A DNA stretch of 64,000 nt from Darksidea phi. Taxonomy: Eukaryota; Ascomycota; Dothideomycetes; Pleosporales; Lentitheciaceae. Below are positions 1 through 11,375 of this stretch, one piece after another (the stretch's first letter is position 1; each line of letters opens with the position of its first letter). The notes beneath the pieces are model-generated. The model was not told the DNA's origin. It did no database searches and worked only from the letters and a program-made list of their open reading frames with translations. The position numbers and the translations under genes were made by a program. The stretch covers positions 887 through 64,886 of the forward strand of contig JASJFT010000242.1 of the NCBI GenBank assembly GCA_030770425.1. Direction: 5' to 3'.

Positions 1-583
1 GGCAACCGGGGCCAAAAGGTTTTTTTTTTGTGGTCCGGGGGTAAAATTTGTTTATTGGGTTTTTTGTATTTGGCTTGCCCCTTAAAAATTTTTAAATCCG
101 GTAAAGGGTTTTGGTGGTTGGGGGTTTTTTTTTTTTTTTTTTTTTTGGCTGAGCTTAATTGAGAGTGGTCGAGTAAGGAAATAATGGGGAGTGGAATAGA
201 GACATTCACTATCAAAGTCAGGAAAGCTTCATAGTTGTACAGTCCCGATTGGCTTCGGCAGCGTTGCGTGCACGAACGATCTTTGGCTGGCAAGGCGAAG
301 GCATTCACGACAATGTTTCTCCATGAGAAGGGCATGCATGAGACAAAGGGTCGATGCAGTCCGCGCAGTTCGAATAGAGAAGACTTTATGCAGAGAACAA
401 TGTCTGAGAGCCTTTGATGTTTCGAAGTATTGAGTTAGAGCCGCGAGAGGAACTGAAAGCCTTCAGCCCAAGCAATGCCACGAGCGCCTTTAGCCAGACC
501 CCTATCAAACATGAACCAAAGCTAACCAATCAAAAAGGGTATATATACTGCCTCTTCTCTCCTTCTGATCCCCCCCAAAGCGA
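1..583. other. Homopolymer-rich left edge and 3' flank of lipase gene
   Basis: The first 150 bases are dominated by homopolymer runs (long T runs and blocks of G), unlike the rest of the window, and carry no open frame. This looks like a low-quality contig or read end rather than biology; there is no telomeric TTAGGG repeat. Bases 151-583 look like ordinary intergenic DNA holding the 3' flank of the lipase gene. The short open frame at 235-417 has no recognisable features and I do not call it. Confidence 0.5.
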
Positions 584-2509
584 TTAATATCCACCTCCAG
601 TAACAGCCTTCATAGCAAGGCTCTCGACCCTCTTCTTATACACCCTCATCATATGCTTCACTGGGTCTCCATACACCACGTTCCTCAACATTTGATCATC
701 GACCGTTACAGCCTCGACCTCCTCCTCCCCAAATCCTGACCTGTGTGTAGTGCTTCCACTCTTGGGTCTTAGAACAACCAATCTGCCTGCAGGACTCAGC
801 GCGCAGGACGGTATAGGCCACGATGGTGCTTTTGAAGTTGTGGAGACGAGCGTGGAAACTGTTTGCAGCGAAGACTTGGACGGTTTAGCGAATTTGCCAA
901 GTTGTTTGGTCGAGGCGGGTTGGGAAGTAGCTGAGAGGTTGAGCTTGGAGAAGTTAGACAGGCCGGATATGGAGGATGCGTTCGGTGCCGGGCTCGAGTA
1001 TAGCTTTAACAAGCTCTTTACGACCGGCCGATCTGCTCGTGGAACTGGATCACCCTCGTTAATGAAGCTGTAGAAGAGGCTTTTCTTGTGTCTCTGATCT
1101 TGGGGCTTTTGGAGCGGTAATAAGCTAATGGGGGGAGCGCCGAAGGTAATGCAGTGTACACGCTTGAAGAAGCCGGTAAGGTAGCTGAGCTCGGACTGTA
1201 GCTCTGTATTCATCATGTGCGCGTATAGTAGCGCTGCGACGGCGCCACCTGCTGAGTGCCCGGTAATCAACAGACTGGCGTTTGACCGTGCGGGGTTCTC
1301 CTGTAGCAAAACACGCAAACGCTCCGCGACAGGCTTCACCATCTTCCGAGCTACATACAGGAATCCTGCATGGCACAGATTACCCGCATCGTCTAAGAAG
1401 CCTTCAGGACTGCTCGGGTCGCAACGATAGTTGACCGCCCAGTCCATGAAAGTTTGGGAGCCGCGGATCGCAAAGACAATGGTATTCATGTCGTCGATGG
1501 GGAGGGACTTGAGCACCATTGCTTTGGTGCCTGATCGCCAGTCTGCGGGAATATGTGTCTCTAGTGCGCAGATTTTAGGGCCCGTGGGCGCTTCATATGC
1601 ACGTTCGGAGTAGCTTGCTGCGAGGCAGAGGAGCGGGTAGGTTGGCATGTAGATTTTGAAGGGAGGGAGGTGGGGTGGCAAGCGCGAGTTGGAATAGAGC
1701 CACACTTTGGAAAAGACATTGGAACCTCTGGTGCTGCTCGGATGGACAGCGTTTGCTGAACGGGTTTGAGATAATTCAGGCTGTAAAGGTGGTGTCGCTT
1801 GATCATCGGACACTAAAAGATCCTGCTCCTGCCCGCTGAACAAGCCATCATCAATGCTAGTGATGACGGCGTCGAGCTTCGAACTGATGCGATCGCAGAG
1901 GGCGGCTCCTTGGTTGAGTGCTTGCACACTTTTCTGACCAATGAGGTGCGTTGGTCTTTCGATATAGTTGGTAGTTAGTGTGGTGACGCCAGAAGTGAGC
2001 TGGTCGCCAGTCTTGCCGACGAGGGCCGATGGCTTCTCGATAGCATACGCCGTAATCATCGTCTTGCTCTTGTTCGCGCCGGATGAGAGTTGTGCCGAGA
2101 GGTCCTGGCAAGATCTATTCCATTTCGACCTCAGCCCTTTCTCTTTCCGCGGAGGAGATGTCGCAAGGGTGGCCGTTGATGCATCGATGTAGGGATGAAT
2201 AGGCTGGAGGGGCGGCGATGCGTAGCTTTGCGCGTACTGCGGAGGCATCTGGGGCGTAGGCCCATAGATTGGATGGTGCTGCTGCGCCGGTGGAGCATAG
2301 CTAGAATAGGACAACGGAGGGCTAGTCGGGTACGCATTTGGCTGTTGCACCTGTGTTGCAGGCGCTGGGGGATAGTATGGCTGCTGTTGTATGTTGACTG
2401 TCGATTGAAACCCCGGAGCTTTTTGTGGGGCCGGGTACGTGTCCGCAGCCTTGGACGCGGAAAGCTTCTTCCTATGCCGCCGGTCATTATTGCTGAAGCC
2501 GAGGGTCAT
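584..2509 (-). CDS. Lipase class 3 (alpha/beta hydrolase) domain protein
   Basis: Single open frame of 641 residues; 2509 is the first ATG, since further upstream the frame opens only with non-ATG codons. The N-terminal ~120 residues are rich in Pro, Gln and Tyr and probably disordered. The hydrolase domain fills roughly residues 270-640. The nucleophile elbow GHSAGG (Ser about 419), an INEGDPVP stretch giving the likely catalytic Asp (about 487) and a late His in DPVKHM (about 619) match the class-3 lipase triad. The substrate is presumably acylglycerol or phospholipid, but it cannot be read from sequence. There is no signal peptide, so the protein is probably intracellular. An acceptor-like site lies just upstream of the ATG, so a 5' UTR intron or a further 5' exon is possible. 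The Ser/Lys-rich insert between the Asp and His makes it longer than secreted fungal lipases of about 300 residues. Confidence 0.85.
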   Translation of the reverse strand: MTLGFSNNDRRHRKKLSASKAADTYPAPQKAPGFQSTVNIQQQPYYPPAPATQVQQPNAYPTSPPLSYSSYAPPAQQHHPIYGPTPQMPPQYAQSYASPPLQPIHPYIDASTATLATSPPRKEKGLRSKWNRSCQDLSAQLSSGANKSKTMITAYAIEKPSALVGKTGDQLTSGVTTLTTNYIERPTHLIGQKSVQALNQGAALCDRISSKLDAVITSIDDGLFSGQEQDLLVSDDQATPPLQPELSQTRSANAVHPSSTRGSNVFSKVWLYSNSRLPPHLPPFKIYMPTYPLLCLAASYSERAYEAPTGPKICALETHIPADWRSGTKAMVLKSLPIDDMNTIVFAIRGSQTFMDWAVNYRCDPSSPEGFLDDAGNLCHAGFLYVARKMVKPVAERLRVLLQENPARSNASLLITGHSAGGAVAALLYAHMMNTELQSELSYLTGFFKRVHCITFGAPPISLLPLQKPQDQRHKKSLFYSFINEGDPVPRADRPVVKSLLKLYSSPAPNASSISGLSNFSKLNLSATSQPASTKQLGKFAKPSKSSLQTVSTLVSTTSKAPSWPIPSCALSPAGRLVVLRPKSGSTTHRSGFGEEEVEAVTVDDQMLRNVVYGDPVKHMMRVYKKRVESLAMKAVTGGGY

Positions 2510-3287
2510 GGCGTATCTGTTGCAAAGCTGGTATCTCGCCGTGGGGATCAACTGTTGTCTCTTCGCCGTGGTTTTCGTCGAGATTTGATTGGCGTCGAAT
2601 GATTCATTGCCCACGTCGCACTGTGCCGCCTCCAAGTTCCAGGCTCCACTGGAACACGACCGAGATGGCTACGAGGCCTCCGTGTGAGCAAATGAGCGTG
2701 AAGACGCAGTTATCAAGGGCGCTAAAGTCGAAGAGGGCGAGCTCGAATTTATGGCGCGAGAGGTGACCGGTCCCCGGCCGTGCATAGCCTCCGCGCGCTG
2801 CCTCTGAAGTGGTTCGCTTAGTGAGAGATTCATCTTGATTGGTTTCAGCATTCACGGGGCGAGGCAGAATCTATTCGTGTGCACTGATCACCGCCCCCCA
2901 AGTTCGTTGCGAGAGCTTGCATTACGTCCGTAAGATGGCATTGGGCAAAAGGTTGATGTTAGGTAACATTGTCGAAGGATACTGTTAAGACAAGTCTCTG
3001 GTTCCAAGCAGGGCAGTAGCCGATCGGCTTTTCTAATTTATCAATCGTCATGCTCGACATATGGCCTTCAGGGTTCTGCATATAGCCGTCACTCTGTTAT
3101 CCAGCTACGATATCTGGATAATGTTGGCGATGATGTTTTAGAGTTGAGCCACCGGCCCCATGCGCCACATCTTGGCAATGCGCCACAACTCTACCCATGG
3201 ATCTACCAGCTAGAGCTTCGATAACACCAGACGAGATGCGTGCGTAGACGATGCTCCCGCGGTTGCTGCAGAATACACTTCAAGGGG
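2510..3287. promoter_or_regulatory. Divergent intergenic region, lipase (-) / CLC (+)
   Basis: These 778 bp separate the start codons of two divergently transcribed genes and must carry both promoters. I see no clear TATA box or protein-coding exon. A pair of near-identical phrases, 'ccatgcgccacatcttgg' and 'caatgcgccacaac', lies side by side at about 3158-3190, shortly before the channel gene. Confidence 0.45.
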
Positions 3288-6176
3288 ATGTCCAGCTCGT
3301 CATCAAGCCAGCCCGCCCATGGCCAGGCCGAGGCGTCATCCAGCCGATGGAGTGCGAACAGGCAGCCTACCATCGAAGATGACCTGAGCGAGGAGGAGGG
3401 ATTGCTGAGCGAGGACCCGCTGGAGCACACGCTGCCGGAGCAGTACGCACTCTTCATACAGAAATCTGCGCTGAGGTACTAACGTATGATACAGGATATC
3501 CTTCAAGCGCAAACAAAAAGCCGCCGCTTCCTCTGCCTTCGGCATCTCCCGATTCCTCTCCTCGCCCGGAACGCTCAGCAACCGCAGTTCACCACTCCCG
3601 CGGACCCAGCAGTCACGACTTCAACAGTTGCGAACAAATGCACATGCAAGCGACTCCACAGAGCTGATCTTGAACTACCTCGATACGCCCGGCCAAGCGG
3701 GAGAACACCCCCAAGACACAAAGGATGGGAATGGACTGGACTGGTACGTTGAGGGACCGGGGCGAAGAGTCGGATACGATGATCTCACAGCCATTGATTG
3801 GATCTTTGAGTACGCAAAAGAGCGACAGCGGCTACGATACCTATACTCCAGCGCATCCGGCATATTGGGATCCATAAAGCAGATCGCGGACGCCAGTCAA
3901 ATATGGCTTATTCTCATTGCGACCGGGATATTGAGCGGCGGCATAGCAGCCTTTATCGATGTTGCGAGCGATTGGTTGGGCGATCTTAAAACCGGATACT
4001 GCAGCAACGTGGAGGGGGACGGAAGGTTCTATCTGAACAAGGGATTTTGCTGTTGGGGATACTCGGAGTTGTCGCAGTGCCGCGATTGGCATCCTTGGAG
4101 CAGTGCACTAGGTATTAGGTCGGTGGGCGGGGGTTGGATCGTGGAATATATCTTCTTCGTTGTGTTTTCGGTGAGCAGTGTTCTCGTTCTTGACTTCCAT
4201 AGCAGGGCTGACTCTTCTAGATACTTTTTGCTGCAAGTGCAAGCATTCTGGTCCGCGAGTTCTCCACATATGCGAAACATAGTGGTATCGCTGAGATCAA
4301 GACGGTTTTGGGAGGCTTCGTGATCCGGCGTTTTCTGGGTGCTTGGACGTTACTGGTGAAGACACTTGGTTTGGTAAGTCGGCAGAATGACTGTAGGTGT
4401 GCACACTAATAGATATAGTGTCTCGCGGTAGCATCCGGTTTATGGTTGGGTAAAGAAGGGCCCCTCGTGCATGTCGCATGCTGTTCCGCGAATCTGTTCA
4501 TGAAACTATTTCCTAATGTAAATGGCAATGAAGGTAGGACTCATGGTTCCATTTATATCATGGCTGGACTGACTCAGGCAGCTCGAAAAAGAGAGGTGCT
4601 TTCTGCTGCTGCCGCAGCTGGCATCTCCGTCGCTTTCGGTTCCCCTATCGGCGGTGTGCTCTTCAGTCTCGAGCAGCTGTCCTACTACTTTCCAGACAAG
4701 ACCATGTGGCAGAGCTTTGTATGCGCCATGGTGGCTGCCGTCACAGTCCAAGCATTCAACCCTTTCCGCTCAGGCAAGCTCGTCCTTTACCAGGTCACCT
4801 ACCACAGCGGCTGGCACGACTTTGAGCTACTACCTTTTGCTTTTCTGGGCCTTCTCGGCGGCTTGTACGGCGGCATTTTCATCAAACTCAACATGCGAGT
4901 TGCAGAATGGCGGAAGCACCGGACTTACCTCAAGGGCCCTGTGACTGAGGTGGTAATTGTCGCCTTCGTCACGGCAGTGGTAAACTACCCCATCAAGTTT
5001 ATGAGAGCACAGGCCTCCGAGCTCGTATTCTTCCTCTTCGCCGAGTGCGTGGATTTGACAGAAGACACCCTCGGTCTTTGCAAGGCTGGAAAGGCAAACA
5101 CAGGCGTTGTCGCTCTCTTGTTAGTCTCTGCAGGTATTGGCATCATTTTCACAAGCTTCACCTTTGGTCTTCAGATTCCAGCGGGTGTCATTCTTCCGTC
5201 GATGGCCATTGGCGGACTTTACGGACGAGCTGTGGGTCTCACAGTCCAGGTCTTACAGCAGGCCTGGCCCGGCCTTTTCGTCTTCGGTTCGTGCGAGCCA
5301 GATGTGCCGTGCGTCACACCAGGCACCTATGCTATCATCGGGGCTGCCTCCGCGCTTGGAGGAGCGACTCGGATGACCGTATCCATCGTGGTCATCATGT
5401 TTGAGCTCACTGGAGCACTTACCTATGTCTTACCCATCATGATTGCTGTTATGATCAGCAAATGGGTTGGCGACGCAATATCACCTCGCGGCATCTACGA
5501 GTCCTGGATTCACTTCAATGCCTACCCATTTTTAGACAACCGAGACGACAACAGTTCTTCCATTCCGGACATACCCGCTGCGCAAGTCATGACGCGCATT
5601 GACGACCTCACAGTCATCACAGCTACCGGCCACACCATACACAGCCTTCGCGACCTACTCAAGCAGCACAGATTCCGCGGCTTCCCCGTCATTGATACCT
5701 CGCGCGAAGCCCTTCTCCTAGGTTACATATCCCGCACTGAACTCGCCTACGCACTCTCAGTCGCGCTCTCCCCGCCTCGAAATCTTTCTGATGATACCGA
5801 AGCCTACTTCTCGCACCAGCCTCTTTCCGACCCGACAATTTCTCTCGATCTCCGACCATGGATGGATCAAACACCAATCACGCTCCATGCCAAAGCCAGT
5901 TTCCAACTTACCGTCTCGATGTTCCAGAAGCTAGGTTTGAAATATGTGCTGTTCGTGGACAGAGGCACGCTCAGGGGACTGTTGACAAAGAAAGATGTCT
6001 GGTACGTGCTCAATGGGGTCGAGGAGAGTGAAGAAGTGGGCGCGAGTGGAGCCATCGGGAGAGGAACTTTGAGAGAACAGCCAGAAGATGATGGTAGCGA
6101 AGAGCGAGGGTTGCTGGCTAGTCCAGCGGATGAAGGAGAAGAGGGAATTTTAGGAGGTAGAGAACAGTTGAGGTGA
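3288..6176 (+). CDS. CLC-family chloride channel / Cl-/H+ antiporter with two CBS domains
   Basis: Exons 3288-3442, 3495-4170, 4221-4373, 4419-4533 and 4582-6176 join in phase to give 897 residues. Introns are 45-52 bp with GT/AG ends. CLC signatures are seen in order: HSGIAEIK (the GSGIP-type helix), GKEGP with gating glutamate Glu341, IPAGVILPS (the GxFxP-type motif) and a GGATRMT helix. Two CBS domains follow at about residues 700-757 and 792-845, and the tail is acidic. The topology and CBS pair fit the eukaryotic intracellular CLC group (yeast Gef1-like), moving chloride across Golgi, vacuolar or endosomal membranes. The gating glutamate is typical of proton-coupled exchangers and of many channels, so the mode of transport is open. 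The start is the first ATG giving a Ser-rich acidic N-terminus. The first intron is taken as 52 bp with a CTAAC branch site, because the alternative 19-nt intron is implausibly short. Confidence 0.9.
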
Positions 6177-7203
6177 GGAGCTTAGGAGTTGGGCGTTAAC
6201 ATCACCTCGCTCGTATAAATTCGGGTTGGATATGCTAGCATCGGGTTGACAATTCGATATTTCTAGTCCCAGCTCCTCGTGGAGGTATTGCGAACCGGGC
6301 TAACGCAAAGGTACCGACTATCTTGGGCTCGCTACTCATTATCCACCACTATCGCTTGAAAGTTGTTAACCTCTCCTTGATTATATGGTACTAGGATAGG
6401 ACAAAGAGAAGGCTTCTTGCAGACTTAAAACTCGGTGAAGGCTACCAGGCGCCGCTTTACGTTATCTCGTCGGCTTGGACTTCACAAATTTTGGAAGTAG
6501 TTGACCCGAGTTCCGACACTAACTGTCGATGTCACCCAACCCCGCACTACATACCAACCCTACCCCACAATCAACGCCAGGTTATGGAGGCAATCCACAT
6601 GGCGCTATGATAGGCCCCATATGCGGCAGTATTCCGCGCCCTTACATGTCATCCGGCATTTCCAATTCGTGTACTTACGCAAGTGTGAGTGAGCTTTGTG
6701 TAGACCGACGATGGTAGGATGTTATCACGGTAGAGACTATCGAATGAGTAGCAACCATCGCGTCGTCAAACTTGCGAAATAACCCAAAAAGGTGACACAA
6801 AAAAGTATTTCGTCCCGAATCCGAATACTTTTGAAACGCAAGAAGGTTGTTGGTTGTAGTCGTTGCCTGAAGCGTCACTGCACGACCGCGAGGGCAACGG
6901 CCCGAGCCTCATAAAAGAGGGCGCGCCGCATGTCGCGAGCAATGGCCAGAGCTCCAGAGAGGGCGTGACGTGTCCCGTCACGGTAGAAACTATAAAAATA
7001 GAAGTTTATTCTGGAAATGCGTGATACCGCGGTAGAGTGCTATAGGGGTGGTAAGCACTGTTCATAAAGAGGGAGGGGTCGGTTGTACGCAATTGTCGCA
7101 CTACATCCCCGTTCCCCCTCTTCAGTATTCTGTCCCTATAACCCATCGGATTCCCGCTGGGTTTACATAACACTCTCTACAAGTACCGGATCGACCGCAA
7201 TTA
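6177..7203. other. Intergenic region between CLC and alcohol dehydrogenase
   Basis: About 1 kb without a convincing gene. It contains one copy of a dispersed repeat (6741-6855, listed separately). Short open frames at 6501-6717 lack family features. The stretch just before 7204 is pyrimidine-rich with CCCCGTTCCCCC-type sequence, as expected for a fungal promoter/5' UTR. Confidence 0.4.
6741..6855 (+). repeat. Dispersed repeat, copy 1 (upstream of alcohol dehydrogenase)
   Basis: About 115 bp matching 11270-11375 in the same orientation. Both share 'cgtcgtcaaac', 'gtatttcgtcccgaat' and 'gaaacgcaagaaggttgttgg'. Several of the differences between copies are C/T or G/A transitions. This copy carries a short insertion after 'cgtcccgaat'. 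No coding potential or terminal repeat was recognised. Confidence 0.7.
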
Positions 7204-8534
7204 TGGCAGAGGAAAAGACGCCCGTTTTCGATATCCCGAAGATGTGTACGTATAATCACTTCTCAGAACACAATGTTTCACGTGACCGTGGGCATTGTGC
7301 AGTTGAAGCTGCTCGGGACAGATCCCTCCGAAATTGCTTGATGAGGCGATACTGATTTCATTGACTCGTAGGCAAAGGCGGTGTAGTAGTGAATGAGGGA
7401 CCAGACTTCCGTGTCGAGGTGCAAGATGTGCCGGTACCAGCGATTCGTATGTACATGTATCAACTGTGGCTTGGATCAAATACTAACCGTATACAGAGCC
7501 ACACGAAGTCCTCATCAAGCTTAATGCGACCGGAATCTGTCATTCGGATATCCATTTCATGATGAACGACTGGGCGCTGCCAAAAATGTCGGAGATGGGG
7601 ACCAAATGCGCGGGCCACGAAGGTGCAGGTGTGATTGTGAAGATTGGAGAAGCCGTGAAGACACTGAAGCCCGGTATGAGGGCTGGATTTAAGGTGAAAT
7701 TCCACTGTAAGCGTTTCCGCATCTGGAACCATACACTAATCATCCTAGCCTATCCAAGACACATGCGGATCCTGCGAACTCTGCCGCACAGACAAAGAAT
7801 GCTACTGCTCCAAAGTCGTCTTGACTGGCCTGATGTGCGACGGCTCATACAAGCAGTACGTAGTCTCTCCAGAGCGCTACACCACCATCATCCCTGATGG
7901 CGTGAGCGACTTCATAGCCGGCCCCATCATGTGCTCGGCCTCTACAATCTACACCTCCATCAAAGAGTCAGGATTAAAGCCCGGCGACTGGGCTGTCTTC
8001 CCTGGTGCAGGCGGAGGCGTCGGTATGCAGGGTGTACAACTCGCAAAGGCTATGGGGTTGAGACCCGTGGCGATCGACACTGGCGCGGATAAAGAAAAGC
8101 TGTGTCTCGAGACCGCTGGCGCTGAGCACTTTGTCGACTTCGCAAAGGTATCAAACGTAGCGGAGGAAGTCATCCGCATCTGCGATGGCATCGGAGCTCA
8201 TGCTGTATTCGTAACCGCCGTACAGGCATACCCATCCTCCATTTCCCTCCTCGGCGGCCGCGTCGGCGGAAAGGTGATGTGCATTGGACTACCACCTGCA
8301 GGCACGCAGCACATTGACATTGATCCGAACCAGATGTGCTTCAAGAAGCAGGGTATACAGGGTACACTAGTGAGCAGCATGGCGGATGTGGACAAGACAC
8401 TCGAGTTTGCGAAACGAGGGCTGTTGAAGCCGATTTATACAGTATATCCGTTGAGTCAGTTTAACGAGGCTGTCCAGAAGTTGAGGAGGGGAGAGATCGC
8501 GGGACGGGCCGTCGTGGACTTCAACTCGGAGTAG
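7204..8534 (+). CDS. Zinc-dependent alcohol dehydrogenase (MDR superfamily)
   Basis: Exons 7204-7246, 7372-7446, 7497-7693 and 7749-8534 give 366 residues, normal for yeast-type ADH. The enzyme oxidises primary alcohols or reduces aldehydes with NAD(H), normally in the cytosol. Catalytic zinc ligands are visible as Cys54 (CHSD) and His80/Glu81 (GHEGAG). The structural zinc loop has Cys111, 114, 117 and 125 with C-x2-C-x2-C-x7-C spacing. The Rossmann glycines GAGGGVG start at residue 191, with an acidic residue at the end of the next strand (VAIDTG) favouring NAD over NADP. The first exon encodes only 14 codons; its ATG and phase fit the conserved N-terminus and the 125-bp first intron. The third splice joins GFK to PIQDTCGSC exactly as in homologues. 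The physiological substrate cannot be read from sequence. Confidence 0.9.
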
Positions 8535-8955
8535 AAACCTTCTGCTGCAAGTCGTTATGATATGTCAGTGTTGAACGCAGTTGTTGAAGATCAGTGAATA
8601 GACGAGGAACTTGTGCATGCATTGTTTTTCAAGCTGTTGCGGCGCACATCAGCGAGATATGTCGACTCTCATTTGTACTTAACCTAGTCAACGGACTATG
8701 GAAGAAGTCATGCCATGTGGTTTCTGAAGTAGAATGAGCCCTTTTATGAAAGGCAAGAATTCATCCATCAATGCTCAATGAGTGCTACTTCCGTAGATAA
8801 AATCATCTATTACTTGCAGGTATCTTTCCCCGGATTATGTATCCTAATAGCATTCACTTGTTAGTGCATTCAAATGACCTTGCTAGGCTAGCGTTATTTG
8901 CAACGTTTGTGATTCGTACACTGACTAGTTTTGAGTGTATCTTCTGGATCTTCTA
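8535..8955. other. Convergent 3' flanks of ADH and HET-domain gene
   Basis: 421 bp between the stop codons of two convergent genes, AT-richer than the coding DNA. It presumably holds both 3' UTRs and terminators. No coding exon or repeat was recognised. Confidence 0.4.
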
Positions 8956-11168
8956 TCAAATAATCTCGATAATTTGGCTTTGAGCTTCTTCATGTTTCGC
9001 AAGCAACCAATCGCAGTGTGCAGACCCCATCCAATCAAAGAACTTCCCAACCCTCTCGAAAGCATTAGATCGCGCACTGGAAGAGTCTAAAGCTATACCT
9101 TCAATTAAGTGCACAGAATTGTCATCGTCACCGCAACACTTCAGTAGGATGACCAAGTAGATGTCGCACAGTGTTCCGTGAACATGGTCGATGCTTGGAT
9201 CGTCCATGTCTACAGAGATTCTGGGGGGTTCTCTTATTTCCCGTGCTGACATCTCTTCTACAAACAATATATCTCCGCGCCAACGACTACCCTGTACACG
9301 CAGCTTTGCAAGGGTAGGGCGGCATCTGAGACGAATAGAGCCTTGGGTGAGCTCCCCCGACGGTTTCGCATCTACATGGATATCCACGAGTTCAGCTAAA
9401 GTATATCGATTCTTCAGAAGACAATCCCGGCGAAGCTCCGGTACTGCAGTCCCGCTAGGTACAACTACGTGGTTTGTGCTTGCCCAGCTCCATGTAGGCG
9501 CTCGCCATTTAGTAGGCCTGTCACTTTGCTGGGTATCATCCTGAACGACGTATGTAGACCAGCACAGTTCTTGAAGGAAGTGGTTTCTCCACATTCCCGC
9601 AATCAGTTGGTTATGCAATGCCGGAGCAACATCTTGTGCCACGGCGGACAACGCTTCTGATTGGTTATAGAATGCTTCCGAGATATCTTCGGCGACTCCG
9701 GATAGTGCAACAAGCTTATCTCCTTCCCGCGTCATTTGACAGGAGGTGTATGAGCGCCGAAACGAACACCAGGCGTCATATAGAGAAGTTTCCGAGAGCA
9801 GCTCCTCGATGGCGGGAACATTGGGAAAGCGCTCGTTTTTTGTAGTTAGGATGGGTTTGAGTCCAAAGCCTTGATGATAGTTGTTCATCAGCTGTTTCAA
9901 AGGCCTTGTGTCTTGGTGCCTGTCACGCTGTGCCCAGGTTGGAAGGCCATCGGGATACAGCTCATTTGCGAGGATTTCGTTACATTCCCAATGCAAGGTC
10001 TCATGGGTGAAATGTGCAATCCTAGACGACAAATATCGCTCTTGAATGACCCAAGCTCTTTGATTCAGAGGTGCCAGGTCGATCGTATGGAATACAGTCG
10101 ACATGCGACCTACCAAATATGTACCCTCTAAACGAGAGAGAGAGTTAGGTCGAGAACGTATAATCTCGACTTTGACGGGTGTCAATGCGGTGGGATCGCG
10201 CTCGTAGAAGAGTCCTGCACTGCCATCTTTGGAGGCCGTGGCTGCTATGCAACAGGCTGCGTTGCTGTAAATATCCCTCATACAACGTGCTTCACTTGCC
10301 CAGTCATCCAAGTTATCCTGGAAGATACAGCTACAAATACTGTAAGTTTTACTGCTTGAGAGTATAGATACTTTCACTTACAGGGAATCTATCCACAGGT
10401 ATCGAAGGCCAAGTTTACGAGTAACTTCAACTGCGTCTTGAAAGGTTTTTGGTAGGTTGAGTACGGGCACTCCTTGCCGCAGCAGAGTCACAGTCTCTTC
10501 TGTTAATTTGAGAGGTTGGGATCCACCCCAGCAATGCGACAATGTCACGTATAGCGTGCCTTCGCTAAGCTCCTTGCGCTCACACAAGCGTATCCATCTT
10601 TGCTCAAGTTTACCTACATCAATAACTCTCTTTGGTATAAAACCTCTATCCAAAAATCTTGGCTTGCAGCGAAGATGATTCTCTTGGCACTGCTTGTATT
10701 TGGCGAACAGAAATGCAAGGGCCGAATCCGCACTTGTGTTGTGGGAAAGACGCACATCAGCTAAATGTGCATTGAGTTCTGCAGCCCCTTTGTTAAAATG
10801 GTACAGGCGAGATATTTCGAATGGCGCTATATCTTACCGTTGAAAGGGAGAAGCATCAGCTCAGTGAGAATGCGTTCTGCTGAACCAGCTTTGAAAGTCA
10901 TCCTCCGTGTATCGTCGGCAGCATCCACGAGGGGTTCAACGTCGCATCTCGTCCTCTCCAAAACTGCAGGTTTAGACAACGCAGCCCAGAGTCGCACACA
11001 AAGCGGGCAGCGTGATAGTAATGCTTTTTCGAATGAGGCTGCATTTGGATGGTGTGGGCGGAATGTAGTGTCCCAATCAAACATTTTCTGACATGCCCCG
11101 CAAAGATCCTCGTTGGGCTTGTTTCCAGAAGCTACCGGATCTGGCTCAAATATCGATCGTGGATGCAT
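8956..11168 (-). CDS. Heterokaryon incompatibility (HET) domain protein
   Basis: Three exons on the minus strand (11168-10838, 10778-10382, 10330-8956; introns 59 and 51 bp) join in phase to give 700 residues. The N-terminal segment has a C-x2-C pair (LCGACQKMF) and CPLC, typical of this class. The HET domain begins near residue 180: YVTLSHCWGG (about 187-195), LWIDSLCIFQDN spanning the second splice (about 238-248), then an alternating polar/aliphatic core and WVIQERYLS. HET domains are found in fungal allorecognition proteins that trigger cell death on contact with a non-self strain; most family members are uncharacterised, so any self/non-self role here is inference. No NACHT, WD40 or ankyrin part is present. 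The ATG at 11168 is the first one in frame. The gene lies beside repeat-bearing DNA, a usual setting for fast-evolving HET genes. Confidence 0.88.
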
Positions 11169-11269
11169 TGAAGAGCGACGCAAACTTTTGGAGTTTACAA
11201 AGGGTGCTTGCTTGCGGTCGCCATGTGTGGTTCGTTCACAGCTTGCTCCGCCCCGGACCCCGCTTTACC

Positions 11270-11375
11270 GAATGAGTTAGCAGCCGTCACGTCGTCAAAC
11301 TCGCGGAATAAACCAAAAGCCGACACAAAAAGGTATTTCGTCCCGAATACCTTGAAACGCAAGAAGGTTGTTGGT
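11270..11375 (+). repeat. Dispersed repeat, copy 2 (just upstream of HET gene)
   Basis: Second copy of the repeat at 6741-6855, ending in the shared 'aagaaggttgttggt'. It lies about 100 bp upstream of the HET gene start codon, reading against that gene. Differences from copy 1 include several transitions. Confidence 0.7.

Noticed and set aside
2510..2635. N-terminal extension of the lipase frame
   Set aside because: The frame opens there only with a non-ATG codon; the first ATG is at 2509.
3476..3494. 19-nt intron in CLC gene
   Set aside because: It would fit phase, but a 52-bp intron (3443-3494) with donor gtacgc and a CTAAC branch site also fits and has a normal size.
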